This document shows positions 54,612-64,000 of a stretch of DNA of 64,000 nucleotides, in pieces. Each line of letters starts with the position of its first letter. The stretch's first letter is position 1. Where the stretch lies: assembly GCF_002080415.1 (NCBI RefSeq), contig NZ_CP020474.1, positions 2,059,501 to 2,123,500 of the forward strand, written 5' to 3'. The stretch comes from Roseovarius mucosus. Lineage in GTDB: Bacteria; Pseudomonadota; Alphaproteobacteria; Rhodobacterales; Rhodobacteraceae. A model generated the notes under the pieces. The model was not told the origin of the DNA. It did no database searches and worked only from the letters and a program-made list of their open reading frames with translations. The position numbers and the translations under genes are program-made.

Positions 54612-55409
54612 GTGAACCCACCGACTGAGAGTACATTGATAAAAAAGGATATCAAACCGCGTTTCGACGCGACGCCAGACTTCGGAGCTGCGAAGGGCAA
54701 TGATCCTTTGCGGACCAATACGCGTGCCAAACCGGGGTTTGCGATCACAACGATCTTGCTGAGTCTCGGTGTTGCGACTGTGGTGTTTGCAACGACGGTT
54801 TTCATCCTCCCGTCGCTTTGGTGGGCTGTTCTTGCGGCCTATGCAACGCAGGTCAGTTTTATTCTGGTGATGTTTGGCGCGTATTACATGCGCAACGCCG
54901 CGCAAGAACCGCAGAGCCCCTATGATGCAGAGCGGTGGGACGGGATCAACGATAGGCTCATTGATACAGAACCGCCCGTTTGGCTGTCATATCAGCCGAA
55001 AATGGAGGGTTTGAACCGTGTGCGGCGGGTCGCGGTAAGCGCGGCAAGCGATCGAAATAGCCGCAAATGTTGTGAATGGCTGGCAGAGTATGATTGCGAG
55101 GTGCATTTGTGTTCCGACCATGACACATTGATTGGAGACTTGATTGCAAGGCCGGAGCGGTGGTCCTTGCTTGTGCTCGATGTCGACCACATTGGCGGGT
55201 CAGACGCTGTTCCAAGAGAGTTGGAGTATATCCGCAGCGGTCTTGCACAGGTGCCCGTGATCCTGATGAGCAGCCGGGCCGCGAAGGCAAGGTTGGATGT
55301 GTTGGTGCCTCGCAAGCAAAATATGGTGTTGGCTAAGCCTTTCTTTCGCAAGTGTTTGTTTTCGGCAGTTGAAAGGCTGAACCCATCCACGGCACAGGAT
55401 GGGCATTGA
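54612..55409 (+). CDS. Membrane-anchored protein with degenerate response-receiver domain
   Basis: This is about 265 residues. Two hydrophobic helices lie at about 43-62 and 66-92, then a linker, then a receiver-like domain at about 136-256. In it, D190 (LLVLDVD) matches the phosphoacceptor, S220 (VILMSS) the conserved Ser/Thr and K242-P243 (LAKPFF) the conserved lysine. The acidic pair expected after the first strand is missing (VAVSAASD), so magnesium-dependent phosphorylation is doubtful. There is no output domain. The start is uncertain: GTG 54612 or TTG 54636. No kinase gene is nearby. Function unknown. Confidence 0.65.
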   Translation: MNPPTESTLIKKDIKPRFDATPDFGAAKGNDPLRTNTRAKPGFAITTILLSLGVATVVFATTVFILPSLWWAVLAAYATQVSFILVMFGAYYMRNAAQEPQSPYDAERWDGINDRLIDTEPPVWLSYQPKMEGLNRVRRVAVSAASDRNSRKCCEWLAEYDCEVHLCSDHDTLIGDLIARPERWSLLVLDVDHIGGSDAVPRELEYIRSGLAQVPVILMSSRAAKARLDVLVPRKQNMVLAKPFFRKCLFSAVERLNPSTAQDGH

Positions 55410-55465
55410 GGCAAGGCCCGCGTCCTGCTAAGGGAATGAGAAGATTATCCCTTCAGGAGGTTTTC

Positions 55466-55960
55466 ATGGCCGAACATGAAAATGGCACCGCACAAGCCGG
55501 GCCACAAATGAAAATGAACATCCTATCGCAATTCATCCGCGATATGTCCTTTGAGAATGTGCTTGCACAGCGGGGCACTGGGGGTGAGGTGCAGCCGGAT
55601 GTGCAGGTGTCGGTCAATCTCGATGCCAAGAAGCGCAGCGTGGAGCATCAATATGAAGTGGTGGTCAAACTGACCATCAACTCGCGCAACAAGGCCGCAA
55701 ATGAAGTTTTGTTCGTTCTGGAGCTGGAATATGTGGGCGTTTTCCACATCGAAGGCGTGCCGGAAGAGCAGCTGCATCCGTTCCTGTTGATCGAATGTCC
55801 GCGGATGGTTTTCCCGTTCATCCGGCGTATCGTCAGCGACATTACGCATGATGGTGGCTTCCCGCCGTTGAACCTTGAAAACATTGATTTCGTTCAGCTT
55901 TATCGCAACGAAATTGCGCGCCGTCAGGCGCAAGTGTCTGCGCCCAAGGCTGACGCCTAA
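55466..55960 (+). CDS. secB: Protein-export chaperone SecB
   Basis: This is 164 residues, the usual alphaproteobacterial length. It has the conserved core [14 protein letters not shown] near 19-32, [23 protein letters not shown] near 93-106, and [15 protein letters not shown] near 112-126 with [13 protein letters not shown]. It forms tetramers that hold unfolded preproteins for SecA. GGAGG lies six bases before ATG 55466. It is convergent with dnaQ, with the stops overlapping. Confidence 0.97.
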   Translation: MAEHENGTAQAGPQMKMNILSQFIRDMSFENVLAQRGTGGEVQPDVQVSVNLDAKKRSVEHQYEVVVKLTINSRNKAANEVLFVLELEYVGVFHIEGVPEEQLHPFLLIECPRMVFPFIRRIVSDITHDGGFPPLNLENIDFVQLYRNEIARRQAQVSAPKADA

Positions 55961-56652
55961 GAAAATTTCCGCCAGAGTGCGGCGTCGCCCATCTTGGCCA
56001 CAAAGGCCTGATGGGCGTCATTCTCTGTGGCTGTCAGACGAGAGGCGAGCGGCGTCGGTCTGGGCTGTGGCCGCCAGTGAGCTGTGTCGGTCGAGCCACC
56101 AGATTTTGCGGTTGGCCCCGTGGCCAACACGAAATCGGGTTGGCGACCACCGATCAATTCCAGATAAACCTCTGCCAAAATCTCGGAGTCAAGCAGGGCA
56201 CCATGCAGGGTGCGGGCGGAATTATCTATTTGAAATCTGCGACATAGCGCATCAAGCGAGGCCGGAGAGCCGGGAAATTTCTTGCGTGCGATGGCGAGGG
56301 TATCAACCGCCTGATCCCATGGCAGTTGTGGCAGTTTGAGCCAGCCGAGTTCGGCGTTGAGGAATTTCATATCAAACGCCGCGTTGTGGATGACAAGCCG
56401 CGCATCCTGCACGAAATCAAGAAATTCCTGAGCAATTTCAGCGAATAAGGGCTTGTCGCGCAGGAAATCATCGCCAAGGCCATGAACCGCAAAGGCGGCC
56501 TCGGGCATGGCGCGCTGCGGGTTGATGTATTTGTGAAAGGTTCGGCCTGTGGGCATGTGGTTGTAGAGCTCTACAGCGCCAATCTCGACGATGCGGTCGC
56601 CGGATTCTGGTTCAAAACCAGTGGTTTCCGTGTCGAGAACGATTTCACGCAT
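55957..56652 (-). CDS. dnaQ: DNA polymerase III epsilon subunit (3'-5' proofreading exonuclease)
   Basis: This 231-residue DEDDh exonuclease has Exo I LDTETTG (D7, E9), Exo [12 protein letters not shown] near 94-103 and Exo [15 protein letters not shown] with the catalytic H and D near 155-160. The C-terminal tail (about 180-231) would contact the polymerase alpha subunit. It overlaps coaE by eight bases. The order maf-aroE-coaE-dnaQ-secB matches the region beside oriC in Caulobacter. Confidence 0.95.
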   Translation of the reverse strand: MREIVLDTETTGFEPESGDRIVEIGAVELYNHMPTGRTFHKYINPQRAMPEAAFAVHGLGDDFLRDKPLFAEIAQEFLDFVQDARLVIHNAAFDMKFLNAELGWLKLPQLPWDQAVDTLAIARKKFPGSPASLDALCRRFQIDNSARTLHGALLDSEILAEVYLELIGGRQPDFVLATGPTAKSGGSTDTAHWRPQPRPTPLASRLTATENDAHQAFVAKMGDAALWRKFS

Positions 56653-57265
56653 GGTCTGCCCTTTGTCTTATGTCGCGAAGGATAGATTGGACCTGTTGGC
56701 GGGCGGATTCAAGGGTTTCGGTCTCGATCACATAATCGGCGCGGGCGCGTTTTTCGGCATCAGGTATCTGTTTTTCAAGAATATTCTCAAACTGCTCTGG
56801 GGTCATGGTACCACGCTCCAGGACGCGGGCGCGCTGCACTTCGGGGGGGGCGCTGACCACCACGGTGTAATCCATGCCACGATCCGCGCCGGTTTCAAAA
56901 AGCAGGGGAATATCGAGGACGAGGACGGGCGCGGGATTTGTAAGCTCTGTAAGGTTCTTACGGTGATTATGTACAAAATCCGCACGGTCGCGCGCGACCA
57001 GCGGATGCACGATGGATTCGATCTGAGCGAGGGCAGAGGGATCGCGGGACATGATCGCCTTGAGCCGGGCGCGGGAGATGGCCCCGTCCTCGATCGCCTC
57101 GGGGAAAGTGGCCGCCATGGGTGCCACGGCGGCACCACCGGGGGCGTAGAGCCGATGCACAGCGGCGTCGGCATCCCAGACAGGACACCCCTCTTCGTTA
57201 AAGAGGCGGGCAGTGGTTGATTTGCCCATTCCGATGGAACCGGTCAGGCCAATCAGAATGGTCAT
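56645..57265 (-). CDS. coaE: Dephospho-CoA kinase
   Basis: This 206-residue P-loop kinase performs the last step of coenzyme A synthesis. Walker [10 protein letters not shown] lies at 9-17, followed by [10 protein letters not shown] near 32-41 and DIPLLFETG near 113, the family's substrate and lid blocks. Its ATG overlaps the aroE stop by four bases. It is cytosolic. Confidence 0.96.
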   Translation of the reverse strand: MTILIGLTGSIGMGKSTTARLFNEEGCPVWDADAAVHRLYAPGGAAVAPMAATFPEAIEDGAISRARLKAIMSRDPSALAQIESIVHPLVARDRADFVHNHRKNLTELTNPAPVLVLDIPLLFETGADRGMDYTVVVSAPPEVQRARVLERGTMTPEQFENILEKQIPDAEKRARADYVIETETLESARQQVQSILRDIRQRADHA

Positions 57266-58110
57266 CGCAAGACTGCGGCGCGGGCGGCGCTATCCACATT
57301 GGGGCGGACGCCAAACCAACGCTCGAATGCGGGAACCGCCTGATGCAGAAGCATGCCCAAACCGTCAACGGTGACGCAGCCCATTTTTTCGGCCTCGATC
57401 AGGAACTGGGTCTTGAGGGGTGCGTAGACGAGATCTGTGACCAACGCGCCGCGCCGCAAGCCATCAAGCGGCACGCGCAGGGGCGGCTTGCCCAACATAC
57501 CAAGGGACGTGGTGTTGACGACGGTCGTCGCCTCTTCCATCATATTGCCGGCCTGTACCCAATCGACCACGGTCAGACGCTTGCCAAATTCGGATTGCAA
57601 CGCTTCGGCGCGGATGCGGGTGCGGTTGGAAATGAAGATTTCCGGCACGCCAACATCGAGAAGTGACGCCACCACCGCACGCGCAGCACCGCCGGCACCG
57701 AGGACAGCAGCGGGGCCCAACTCTGGCTGCCACGTGGGGGCGTTTTGGCGGAGGTTCTGAATGAACCCATAGCCGTCGGTGTTATCGGCGTGAAGTTTGC
57801 CATCTTTGCGGAAGATGAGCGTATTGGCTGCGCCAATCAGAGTGGCGCGATCTGTTACAAGATCGGCCAAGGCCAATGCGCGTTCCTTGTGCGGGACGGT
57901 GATATTGACGCCAACGAAGCCCATTTTTGGCAATGTTTGTAACACATCAGCCAGATTATCAGCGCTGACATCCATCGGAATATAATGGCCTGCAATACCG
58001 TTGGTCTTGAGCCAGTGCCCATGCAATTGCGGCGATTTCGAATGCGCGATAGGCGATCCAATGACGCCCGCCAGTGGGATTCTGGCAAGGGGCTGTTTGT
58101 CATCGCTCAT
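57262..58110 (-). CDS. aroE: Shikimate dehydrogenase (NADP+)
   Basis: This 282-residue enzyme reduces 3-dehydroshikimate in aromatic amino-acid synthesis. GVIGSPIAHSKSPQLH near 15-30 binds shikimate, VPHKERA near 72 carries the catalytic lysine, NTDGYGF near 110 holds the catalytic aspartate, and LGAGGAARAVV near 138 is the NADP motif. It overlaps maf and coaE by four bases each. Confidence 0.96.
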   Translation of the reverse strand: MSDDKQPLARIPLAGVIGSPIAHSKSPQLHGHWLKTNGIAGHYIPMDVSADNLADVLQTLPKMGFVGVNITVPHKERALALADLVTDRATLIGAANTLIFRKDGKLHADNTDGYGFIQNLRQNAPTWQPELGPAAVLGAGGAARAVVASLLDVGVPEIFISNRTRIRAEALQSEFGKRLTVVDWVQAGNMMEEATTVVNTTSLGMLGKPPLRVPLDGLRRGALVTDLVYAPLKTQFLIEAEKMGCVTVDGLGMLLHQAVPAFERWFGVRPNVDSAARAAVLR

Positions 58111-58706
58111 TGTTGCAGGTCTCCTCGGAGGGTGAGAAAGGACAAAAGATCGAGCAGCGGCAAGCCGAGCACCGTAAAATAATCACCATCCACGCGAGAG
58201 AACAAGCGCACGCCTTCTGCTTCGAGCTTGTAAGCCCCAACGCTCACGGAAATGTCAGGCCAGTTTCGGGCAAGATACCCCTCGAGCCAGTCGTCAGAAA
58301 AGGGGCGGACCGTCATGCGCGCCATACCGATATGACGCCAGAGCGGACGACCCCCCTGACAGATCACCACCGCTGAGAGAAGATCATGGCGTTTGCCACG
58401 CATGGCGGAGAGCTGTGCGCGGGCCTGATCCATGGTTTCTGGCTTGGATAGAAGCGCTCCTTCAAGATCGAGCACTTGATCGCAGCCAATGACAAGCGCT
58501 GCGGGATGGCGGGCGCTGATCTTGGTGGCCTTGAGCTCTGCCAATGCATCGGCGATGTCGCGCGGCTTGGCGTCTTCGGCCAGAAGGGCGGCGCGCACGC
58601 TTTCTTCGTCGACGCGGGGTGTGACCGCCTCAAAGGTAAGACCGGCGTTTCGCAAGAGGCTCTGGCGGATAGAAGAGCCGGAGGCGAGAATGATGGGGGC
58701 GTTCAT
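58107..58706 (-). CDS. maf: Maf-family nucleoside triphosphate pyrophosphatase
   Basis: This 199-residue protein has the N-terminal ILASGSSIRQSLLRNAG (the usual S-x-S-P-R-R motif appears as SGSSIRQ), TPRVDEE near 34, CDQVLDLEGALLSKP near 74-88 and a late GDYFTVLGLPLLDLL. Maf enzymes hydrolyse non-canonical or modified nucleotides and can affect septum formation. It is the first gene of the leftward block. A perfect DnaA box begins at its start codon (58706-58714). Confidence 0.92.
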   Translation of the reverse strand: MNAPIILASGSSIRQSLLRNAGLTFEAVTPRVDEESVRAALLAEDAKPRDIADALAELKATKISARHPAALVIGCDQVLDLEGALLSKPETMDQARAQLSAMRGKRHDLLSAVVICQGGRPLWRHIGMARMTVRPFSDDWLEGYLARNWPDISVSVGAYKLEAEGVRLFSRVDGDYFTVLGLPLLDLLSFLTLRGDLQQ

Positions 58707-59125
58707 GTGGATAACCTGCGGAACAACATGCAGGACTGTTTAGGAATAATCCCGGGAGAAATCCATCCCATGCAGCAGTGCGGGGACAACTCTGAATTTC
58801 AGGAAGGATCTGAGGTGAGTCATCCTCTGTGGGAAAGAACAACTTTGGTGTGAGGACAATGTTTGATTGGCCGAGTTATCCCAAGGACACGGCGATACCA
58901 CAACTTGGGGGAGTTTAGTGTAACCTATTGCGGTTATGAGATGTTTTGACGGTCTCATCGTGAAAACAACAGAGGCTTGAAAAACCGTCAACAGTGTTGT
59001 CCCCATGGGGATGATCCTGTGGGTAGCGATTTAATCCACAGGTTCGGCGTGCCCTACTTCACACAACATCCTTTCTTATCTCTTTCTAAATATTTAAGAA
59101 GAACAGGGTTGGATCGGAGAATTGC
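58706..59125. other. Candidate chromosomal replication origin (oriC)
   Basis: This gap of about 419 bases lies between maf (leftward) and hemJ (rightward) and has no supported gene. It contains one perfect DnaA box (TGTGGATAA, 58706-58714), one 8/9 match (TAATCCACA, 59032-59040) and several 7/9 matches (58876-58884, 58997-59005, 59006-59014, 59018-59026). An AT-rich tract at about 59070-59100 could be the unwinding element. Flanking genes on both sides read away from it. In Caulobacter, oriC lies between the same gene blocks (maf-aroE-coaE-dnaQ and rho-mnmE-mnmG). hemE and the RP001-type gene that flank it there are absent here. Confidence 0.55.
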
Positions 59126-59575
59126 ATGAGTGACGTCTTGAGTGTGGCTTATCCTTGGATCAAGGCGCTGCATATTATGTCTGTGATCGCCTGGATGGCG
59201 GGGTTGTTCTATCTGCCGCGGCTGTTTGTCTATCACACGGAACAGTCCGAGCCGGGGGATAGCCGGGACAGTGTTTTTCAAGTCATGGAATACAAGCTTT
59301 TGCGGTATATCATGCAGCCGTCGATGATCGCGACCTGGGGTTTTGGCCTGTTGCTGGTGATGACACCGGGTATTGTCGATTGGGGATCTGTTTGGCCCTA
59401 TGCAAAATTGGCGGGCGTCGTCGTCATGACGTGGTTTCACATGTGGCTGAGCGCGCGGCGCAAGGAATTTGCCCGAGGGGCCAATACGCGCACCGGCAGA
59501 CAGCATCGGATTATGAATGAGGTGCCGACACTGGCGATGGTGGTGATCGTGCTTGCTGTCGTGGTCAAGTTCTGA
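59126..59575 (+). CDS. hemJ: Protoporphyrinogen IX oxidase HemJ
   Basis: This 149-residue protein has four hydrophobic helices. The HemJ signature is present: LHIMSVIAWMAGLFYLPRLFVYH near 15-37 with conserved histidines, and KLAGVVVMTWFHMWLSARRKEF near 92-113. HemJ oxidises protoporphyrinogen to protoporphyrin in heme synthesis in bacteria that lack HemG or HemY. It lies 123 bases before rho. Confidence 0.92.
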   Translation: MSDVLSVAYPWIKALHIMSVIAWMAGLFYLPRLFVYHTEQSEPGDSRDSVFQVMEYKLLRYIMQPSMIATWGFGLLLVMTPGIVDWGSVWPYAKLAGVVVMTWFHMWLSARRKEFARGANTRTGRQHRIMNEVPTLAMVVIVLAVVVKF

Positions 59576-59698
59576 GCCGGATTGACGCGGCGGGCCCTCT
59601 TGCTTATGTAAGCGCTGGGCCGCTGTTCTGGTGGCTGTCAAATTCCCGTATCTGACCATAGGCCGCATCCGAAATCGGGTGTCACCAGAGGATTTCCC

Positions 59699-60970
59699 AT
59701 GTCCGAAGACCGTTTGAACCTGTCCGACCTCAAAGCGCTGAGCGCCAAGGAGTTGTTGACGATCGCCGAAGAGCTGGAAATCGAGAATGCCTCGACCATG
59801 CGCAAGGGCGAGATGATGTTCTCAATCCTCAAAGAGCGGGCCGAGGAGGATTGGACGGTTTACGGCGACGGTGTGCTCGAAGTTCTGCAGGACGGGTTTG
59901 GGTTCCTGCGGTCACCGGAGGCCAATTATCTGCCCGGTCCGGACGATATTTATGTCTCGCCTGACATGATCCGACAGTATTCGTTGCGCACTGGCGATAC
60001 GATCGAAGGGCAGATGAAGCAGCCTGATGAGACGGAGCGGTATTTTGCGCTAACCTCGGTTACACAGATCAACTTTGAGGACCCTGAGCGGGCGCGGCAC
60101 AAGATTGCGTTTGATAACCTGACGCCGCTCTATCCTGATGAGCGGTTCAAGATGGAAATCGAAGATCCGACCATCAAGGATCGGTCGGCGCGGATCATCG
60201 ATCTTGTTGCGCCCATCGGGAAGGGGCAGCGGTCTTTGATCGTGGCGCCGCCGCGCACGGGTAAAACGGTGCTGTTGCAGAATATCGCGCATAGTATCGA
60301 GAAAAATCATCCGGAATGCTATCTGATCGTTCTCTTGATCGATGAGCGGCCGGAAGAGGTGACGGATATGCAGCGCTCGGTCAAAGGCGAGGTTGTGAGT
60401 TCGACCTTTGACGAGCCTGCGACGCGGCATGTGGCGGTGTCGGAGATGGTGATCGAGAAGGCGAAACGCCTGGTAGAGCATAAGCGGGATGTTGTGATCC
60501 TGCTTGATTCGATCACGCGCTTGGGGCGGGCCTATAACACGGTGGTGCCGTCCTCGGGGAAGGTGCTGACCGGGGGTGTGGATGCCAACGCGTTGCAGCG
60601 GCCCAAGCGGTTCTTTGGGGCGGCGCGGAATATCGAAGAGGGTGGATCGCTGACGATTATCGCGACGGCCTTGATTGATACCGGCAGCCGGATGGACGAG
60701 GTCATCTTTGAAGAATTCAAGGGCACCGGGAACTCTGAGATCGTGTTGGATCGCAAGGTTGCGGATAAGCGGGTGTTCCCGGCGATTGATATTCTCAAGT
60801 CTGGGACGCGGAAAGAGGATCTGCTGATCGACAAGGGCGATTTGCAGAAGACATTTGTTCTGCGGCGGATCCTGAATCCGATGGGCACGACCGATGCGGT
60901 CGAGTTTCTGTTGTCCAAGCTCAAGCAGACCAAGACGAATTCCGAGTTCTTTGACTCGATGAACACCTGA
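59699..60970 (+). CDS. rho: Transcription termination factor Rho
   Basis: This 423-residue hexameric RNA helicase has an N-terminal helical domain ([20 protein letters not shown]), a cold-shock-like RNA-binding domain ([22 protein letters not shown] near 63-84), Walker [10 protein letters not shown] near 182, Walker [11 protein letters not shown] near 263 and the Q- and R-loops. AGAGGA lies seven bases before ATG 59699. It releases RNA at C-rich sites, which may compensate for the few T-run terminators in this window. Confidence 0.98.
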   Translation: MSEDRLNLSDLKALSAKELLTIAEELEIENASTMRKGEMMFSILKERAEEDWTVYGDGVLEVLQDGFGFLRSPEANYLPGPDDIYVSPDMIRQYSLRTGDTIEGQMKQPDETERYFALTSVTQINFEDPERARHKIAFDNLTPLYPDERFKMEIEDPTIKDRSARIIDLVAPIGKGQRSLIVAPPRTGKTVLLQNIAHSIEKNHPECYLIVLLIDERPEEVTDMQRSVKGEVVSSTFDEPATRHVAVSEMVIEKAKRLVEHKRDVVILLDSITRLGRAYNTVVPSSGKVLTGGVDANALQRPKRFFGAARNIEEGGSLTIIATALIDTGSRMDEVIFEEFKGTGNSEIVLDRKVADKRVFPAIDILKSGTRKEDLLIDKGDLQKTFVLRRILNPMGTTDAVEFLLSKLKQTKTNSEFFDSMNT

Positions 60971-60996
60971 GGCGGAGCGAAAGCGGAGGTGTCCGG

Positions 60997-62283
60997 ATGG
61001 ACACGGTTTATGCCTTGGCGACAGCACAGGGGAAGGCGGGTGTTGCGGTTGTCCGGGTTAGCGGGCCGCGCGCCTTTGACGCCTGTCTGCGCATCTGTGG
61101 TGACGTGCCGGAGCCGCGCAACTCTGTCTTGAGGGTGTTGCGGGATGGGCAGGGCGCGCAGTTGGATCAAGCGCTGGTGCTGACGTTTGCTGAAAAGCAG
61201 AGTTTTACCGGCGAAGAGACAGTGGAATTTCATCTTCATGGTAGCGTGGCCGTTGTAGCGGCAGTGCTGGACGTGCTTGGGGGAATTGACGGCCTTCGGT
61301 TGGCGGAACCCGGCGAGTTTACCCGCCGGGCCTTGGAAAATGGCCGACTTGATCTGGCGCGGGTTGAGGGGCTGGCTGATCTTATCGATGCGGAGACTGA
61401 AGCACAGCGCAAGCAGGCGCTGCGGGTGTTTTCTGGTGCATTGGGCGGGAAATGCGAGGCGTGGCGGGGTCTTTTGCTGCGGGCGGTGGCGCTTTTGGAG
61501 GCCACGATTGATTTTGCCGATGAGGAAGTGCCGGTAGACGTTTCGTTTGAGGTGACGGCGCTGGTGAGAGAAGTAACCGAGGCTCTCGAGCGGGAGATCG
61601 CTGGCAGCTGGGTTGGCGAGCGGATCCGTAGTGGATTCGAAGTTGCGATCATCGGGGCACCGAATGTGGGAAAATCCACTCTTCTCAACAGTTTGGCAGG
61701 TCGGGAGGCGGCGATTACTTCGGAATATGCCGGGACGACGCGGGATGTGATTGAGGTGCGCATGGATCTGGCCGGGTTGCCGGTGACATTGCTCGATACG
61801 GCGGGACTGCGTGAGACGGTAGATGCCGTGGAGTCCATTGGGATCGCGCGGGCGCGGGCGCGGGCGGATGCCGCTGACTTGCGGGTGTTTCTTGTTGAGG
61901 CTGGGGAGAAGCCGGAGATGGACCCCCGTGAGGATGATATCATCCTTTGGGCTAAGGCAGATTTGTTGGGACGTGTTGAGAACGCCATTTCTGGCAAAAC
62001 GGGTGCTGGTGTGTCGGAGTTGGTAGCGCGGATTGGGCAGGTGTTAAGTAAACGTGTCGCTGGTGCGGGGATTGCAACGAGGGCGCGGCATCGGCAAGCC
62101 ATGGAGCGCGGATTGGGTGCGCTACAAGCTGCTTTGGAGCTCCTTTCGTATGGGGAGGCATCGGCGGAGGTTGCGGCGGAGGAGCTACGTGTGGCTATCC
62201 GAGCGCTTGATTCTCTGGTAGGACGTATTGATGTCGAGATGGTGCTCGATGAAATTTTCGCCAGCTTCTGCTTGGGTAAATGA
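60997..62283 (+). CDS. mnmE: tRNA modification GTPase MnmE
   Basis: This 428-residue protein has an N-terminal folate-binding domain ([25 protein letters not shown] start), a helical domain and an inserted G domain with P-loop GAPNVGKST near 220, DTAGLRET near 267 and a late switch region. The C-terminal motif is FCLGK (usual form FCIGK), whose cysteine is needed for activity. With MnmG it adds the C5 group to wobble uridine 34. It ends three bases before the mnmG start. Confidence 0.97.
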   Translation: MDTVYALATAQGKAGVAVVRVSGPRAFDACLRICGDVPEPRNSVLRVLRDGQGAQLDQALVLTFAEKQSFTGEETVEFHLHGSVAVVAAVLDVLGGIDGLRLAEPGEFTRRALENGRLDLARVEGLADLIDAETEAQRKQALRVFSGALGGKCEAWRGLLLRAVALLEATIDFADEEVPVDVSFEVTALVREVTEALEREIAGSWVGERIRSGFEVAIIGAPNVGKSTLLNSLAGREAAITSEYAGTTRDVIEVRMDLAGLPVTLLDTAGLRETVDAVESIGIARARARADAADLRVFLVEAGEKPEMDPREDDIILWAKADLLGRVENAISGKTGAGVSELVARIGQVLSKRVAGAGIATRARHRQAMERGLGALQAALELLSYGEASAEVAAEELRVAIRALDSLVGRIDVEMVLDEIFASFCLGK

Positions 62284-62286
62284 GAG

Positions 62287-64000
62287 GTGTTTCACGTGAA
62301 ACATTTTGACGTCATTGTTATTGGTGGTGGGCATGCTGGCGCGGAGGCCTCGCATGCGGCCGCGCGCATGGGTGTGAGAACCGCACTGGTGACGTTGAAC
62401 CGGGCTGGTATCGGGGTGATGTCTTGCAATCCAGCGATTGGGGGGCTTGGCAAGGGCCACCTCGTGCGTGAGATTGATGCGCTGGATGGGGTCATGGGCC
62501 GAGTTGCGGACCGTGCGGGCATTCAGTTTCGGTTGTTGAACCGGCGCAAAGGGCCCGCAGTGCAGGGGCCGCGGGCACAGGCCGATCGCAAGATTTACCG
62601 CGAAGAGATGCTGCGAGAGCTTGAGTCTTGCTCAACCTTGGAAATTGTTGAGGGCGAGGCCGCCGATTTTGTGATGCAGGGCGAGCGCGTCGCCGGCGTG
62701 CGTTTGGCGGATGGAAGCGAGATTTCCGCATCCGCAGTGGTGCTAACAACCGGGACCTTTTTGCGTGGTGTGATTCACATTGGGGATGAGTCCTATCCGG
62801 GGGGCCGTATGGGAGACCGCCCCGCAGTGATGTTGGCAGAGCGTATGGATGGGTTTGGGCTGCCGATGGGCCGGCTAAAGACTGGCACGCCGCCCCGGTT
62901 AGATGGGAAGACGATTGACTGGTCGCGACTGGAGGAGCAACCGGGGGATGATGACCCGGTGCTGTTTTCGTTTCTGTCCAAGCGCCCAACGGCCCGTCAG
63001 GTGTGCTGTGGGATCACGCATACGAACGCACAGACCCATGATATAATTAGGGAAAACCTGGATCGTTCGGCGATGTATGGCGGCCATATAGATGGGATTG
63101 GGCCCCGCTATTGCCCGTCGATCGAGGATAAGATCGTACGATTTTCTGACAAAACCTCGCATCAGGTGTTCTTGGAGCCAGAAAGCTTGTCGGATCACGT
63201 GATCTATCCCAACGGGATTTCGACTTCGCTACCGGCGGTCGTTCAGGAGGCCTATGTGCGGTCCATTGTTGGGCTGGAGCATGTCGAGATACTTCAGCCT
63301 GGTTATGCGATTGAATATGACTATGTCGACCCTCGCGCGCTTGACAGTCGTCTTGCTGTCAAGGCTGTTCCGGGCCTGTTTTTGGCGGGACAAATCAATG
63401 GGACAACTGGATATGAGGAGGCCGCAGCGCAAGGCCTGGTTGCAGGGCTGAATGCTGCGCTAGAGGCGAAAGGACGCGAGCCGGTTCAGTTTAGCCGCAC
63501 CGATAGTTATATCGGCGTGATGATTGATGATCTGACCACACGGGGTGTGAGTGAGCCCTATCGCATGTTCACCTCGCGCGCAGAGTTCCGTCTTTCGTTG
63601 CGTGCGGATAATGCGGATCAGCGCCTTACGCCTCTGGGTCTTGATCTTGGCTGTGTTGGAGATGACCGCCGGGCGGTTTTTGGCGACAAGATGGAGCGTC
63701 TGGTGCAAGGAAGACAGCGCTTGGAGGCGACAACTTTTACGCCGCGCCAATTGTCTGAGAGCGGTTTCAAGGTGAACCAGGATGGTGCACGGCGCAGTGC
63801 ATTTCAGATCCTATCCTTTCCCGATGTTGATTTTTCGGATCTTCTGCGGCTGGATCAGGGGTATTCGGAGATTGATCCGGAGTGCCAGCAGCAGCTTGCG
63901 CGTGACGCTCTTTACGCCAGCTATATTGAACGGCAGGCGCGTGATGTGGCGATGATGAAGCGTGATGAGGCGCATGTTATTCCAGAGAATTTTTCTTATC
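62287..64000 (+). CDS. mnmG: tRNA uridine-5-carboxymethylaminomethyl modification enzyme MnmG (3' end beyond window)
   Basis: The frame stays open from GTG 62287 to the right edge, giving 571 complete codons of about 625. The N-terminus [18 protein letters not shown] has the same spacing to the FAD motif as E. coli MnmG, which supports GTG 62287 over GTG 62296. [22 protein letters not shown] near 47-68, GTFLRG near 160 and [10 protein letters not shown] near 277 are family blocks. It partners with MnmE. The first codons are made of a parS palindrome, which fixes the peptide F-H-V-K-H. Confidence 0.96.
   Translation, partial: MFHVKHFDVIVIGGGHAGAEASHAAARMGVRTALVTLNRAGIGVMSCNPAIGGLGKGHLVREIDALDGVMGRVADRAGIQFRLLNRRKGPAVQGPRAQADRKIYREEMLRELESCSTLEIVEGEAADFVMQGERVAGVRLADGSEISASAVVLTTGTFLRGVIHIGDESYPGGRMGDRPAVMLAERMDGFGLPMGRLKTGTPPRLDGKTIDWSRLEEQPGDDDPVLFSFLSKRPTARQVCCGITHTNAQTHDIIRENLDRSAMYGGHIDGIGPRYCPSIEDKIVRFSDKTSHQVFLEPESLSDHVIYPNGISTSLPAVVQEAYVRSIVGLEHVEILQPGYAIEYDYVDPRALDSRLAVKAVPGLFLAGQINGTTGYEEAAAQGLVAGLNAALEAKGREPVQFSRTDSYIGVMIDDLTTRGVSEPYRMFTSRAEFRLSLRADNADQRLTPLGLDLGCVGDDRRAVFGDKMERLVQGRQRLEATTFTPRQLSESGFKVNQDGARRSAFQILSFPDVDFSDLLRLDQGYSEIDPECQQQLARDALYASYIERQARDVAMMKRDEAHVIPENFSY
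62288..62303. promoter_or_regulatory. parS centromere-like site (ParB binding)
   Basis: TGTTTCACGTGAAACA is a perfect 16-base palindrome identical to the consensus bacterial parS. It overlaps the mnmG start codon and the next five codons. ParB would load here and spread, linking origin segregation to the parAB genes, which usually lie a few kilobases further right after mnmG and rsmG. Confidence 0.93.

Noticed and set aside
59054..59668. 204-codon frame on the minus strand over hemJ
   Set aside because: It is opposite a convincing HemJ gene and starts and ends in intergenic DNA. No domain is visible.
1..64000. CRISPR arrays, insertion sequences, prophage genes, rRNA
   Set aside because: I found no regularly spaced repeats, transposase or integrase motifs, terminal inverted repeats or phage structural genes. 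The only stable RNA gene seen is tRNA-Arg.

Overview
The window looks like a chromosomal segment of a marine alphaproteobacterium of the Roseobacter group (Rhodobacteraceae). The evidence is moderate-to-high GC, the complete soxRS-VWXYZABCDEF order, the dnaQ-coaE-aroE-maf / hemJ-rho-mnmE-mnmG neighbourhood, and many solute-binding-protein transporters (ABC, TRAP and tripartite tricarboxylate). I see no insertion sequence, prophage, CRISPR array or rRNA gene. The window cuts one gene at each end: a GDSL-like gene on the left and mnmG on the right.

Layout. 0-9.5 kb: a truncated GDSL-like gene, tRNA-Arg(CCT), a LacI regulator with a 3-hydroxyisobutyrate-dehydrogenase-like oxidoreductase, an RTX-repeat protein, rpsO-pnp with a terminator after each gene, glutathione peroxidase divergent from msrB-msrA, and an EamA exporter. 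9.5-17.1 kb: a putrescine module. A translationally coupled potFGHI-oxidase operon diverges from a GntR regulator and a putrescine-type aminotransferase. 17.1-32.5 kb: a full sulfur-oxidation locus. soxVWXYZABCDEF plus a DUF302 gene and a YeeE transporter gene run leftward, soxS-soxR-soxT run rightward, and a split YeeE pair with a persulfide-dioxygenase-like hydrolase follows. 32.5-42.1 kb: a TctABC-type transporter, LysR, a TauE/SafE exporter, a two-subunit class I fumarase-like hydratase and a four-subunit succinate-dehydrogenase-like complex. 42.4-46.3 kb: the ATP-grasp / alpha-E / transglutaminase / Anbu cluster. 46.3-54.4 kb: a fused 5-oxoprolinase divergent from a TRAP transporter, a MarR regulator and a membrane protein. 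54.6-64 kb: a membrane-anchored receiver-like protein, secB, then dnaQ-coaE-aroE-maf (leftward) and hemJ-rho-mnmE-mnmG (rightward).

Genes that work together. The Sox proteins oxidise thiosulfate and sulfide in the periplasm. SoxV, SoxW and SoxS supply reductant, and the YeeE-type proteins probably move reduced sulfur. The ArsR repressor SoxR has two cysteines 66 residues apart, as I recall for the persulfide sensor SqrR. Five ATTC-N8-nnAT sites lie in front of soxX (two), soxB, soxS/soxV and the split YeeE-dioxygenase operon, so one persulfide-responsive regulon is likely. Genes diverge from the 419-base gap at 58.7-59.1 kb, which carries DnaA-box-like sequences and sits where related bacteria keep oriC. 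A perfect parS palindrome lies at the mnmG start 3.2 kb away. The least explained module is the SDH-like complex: its flavoprotein lacks the usual covalent-flavin histidine and a substrate-binding threonine, which points to a substrate other than succinate.
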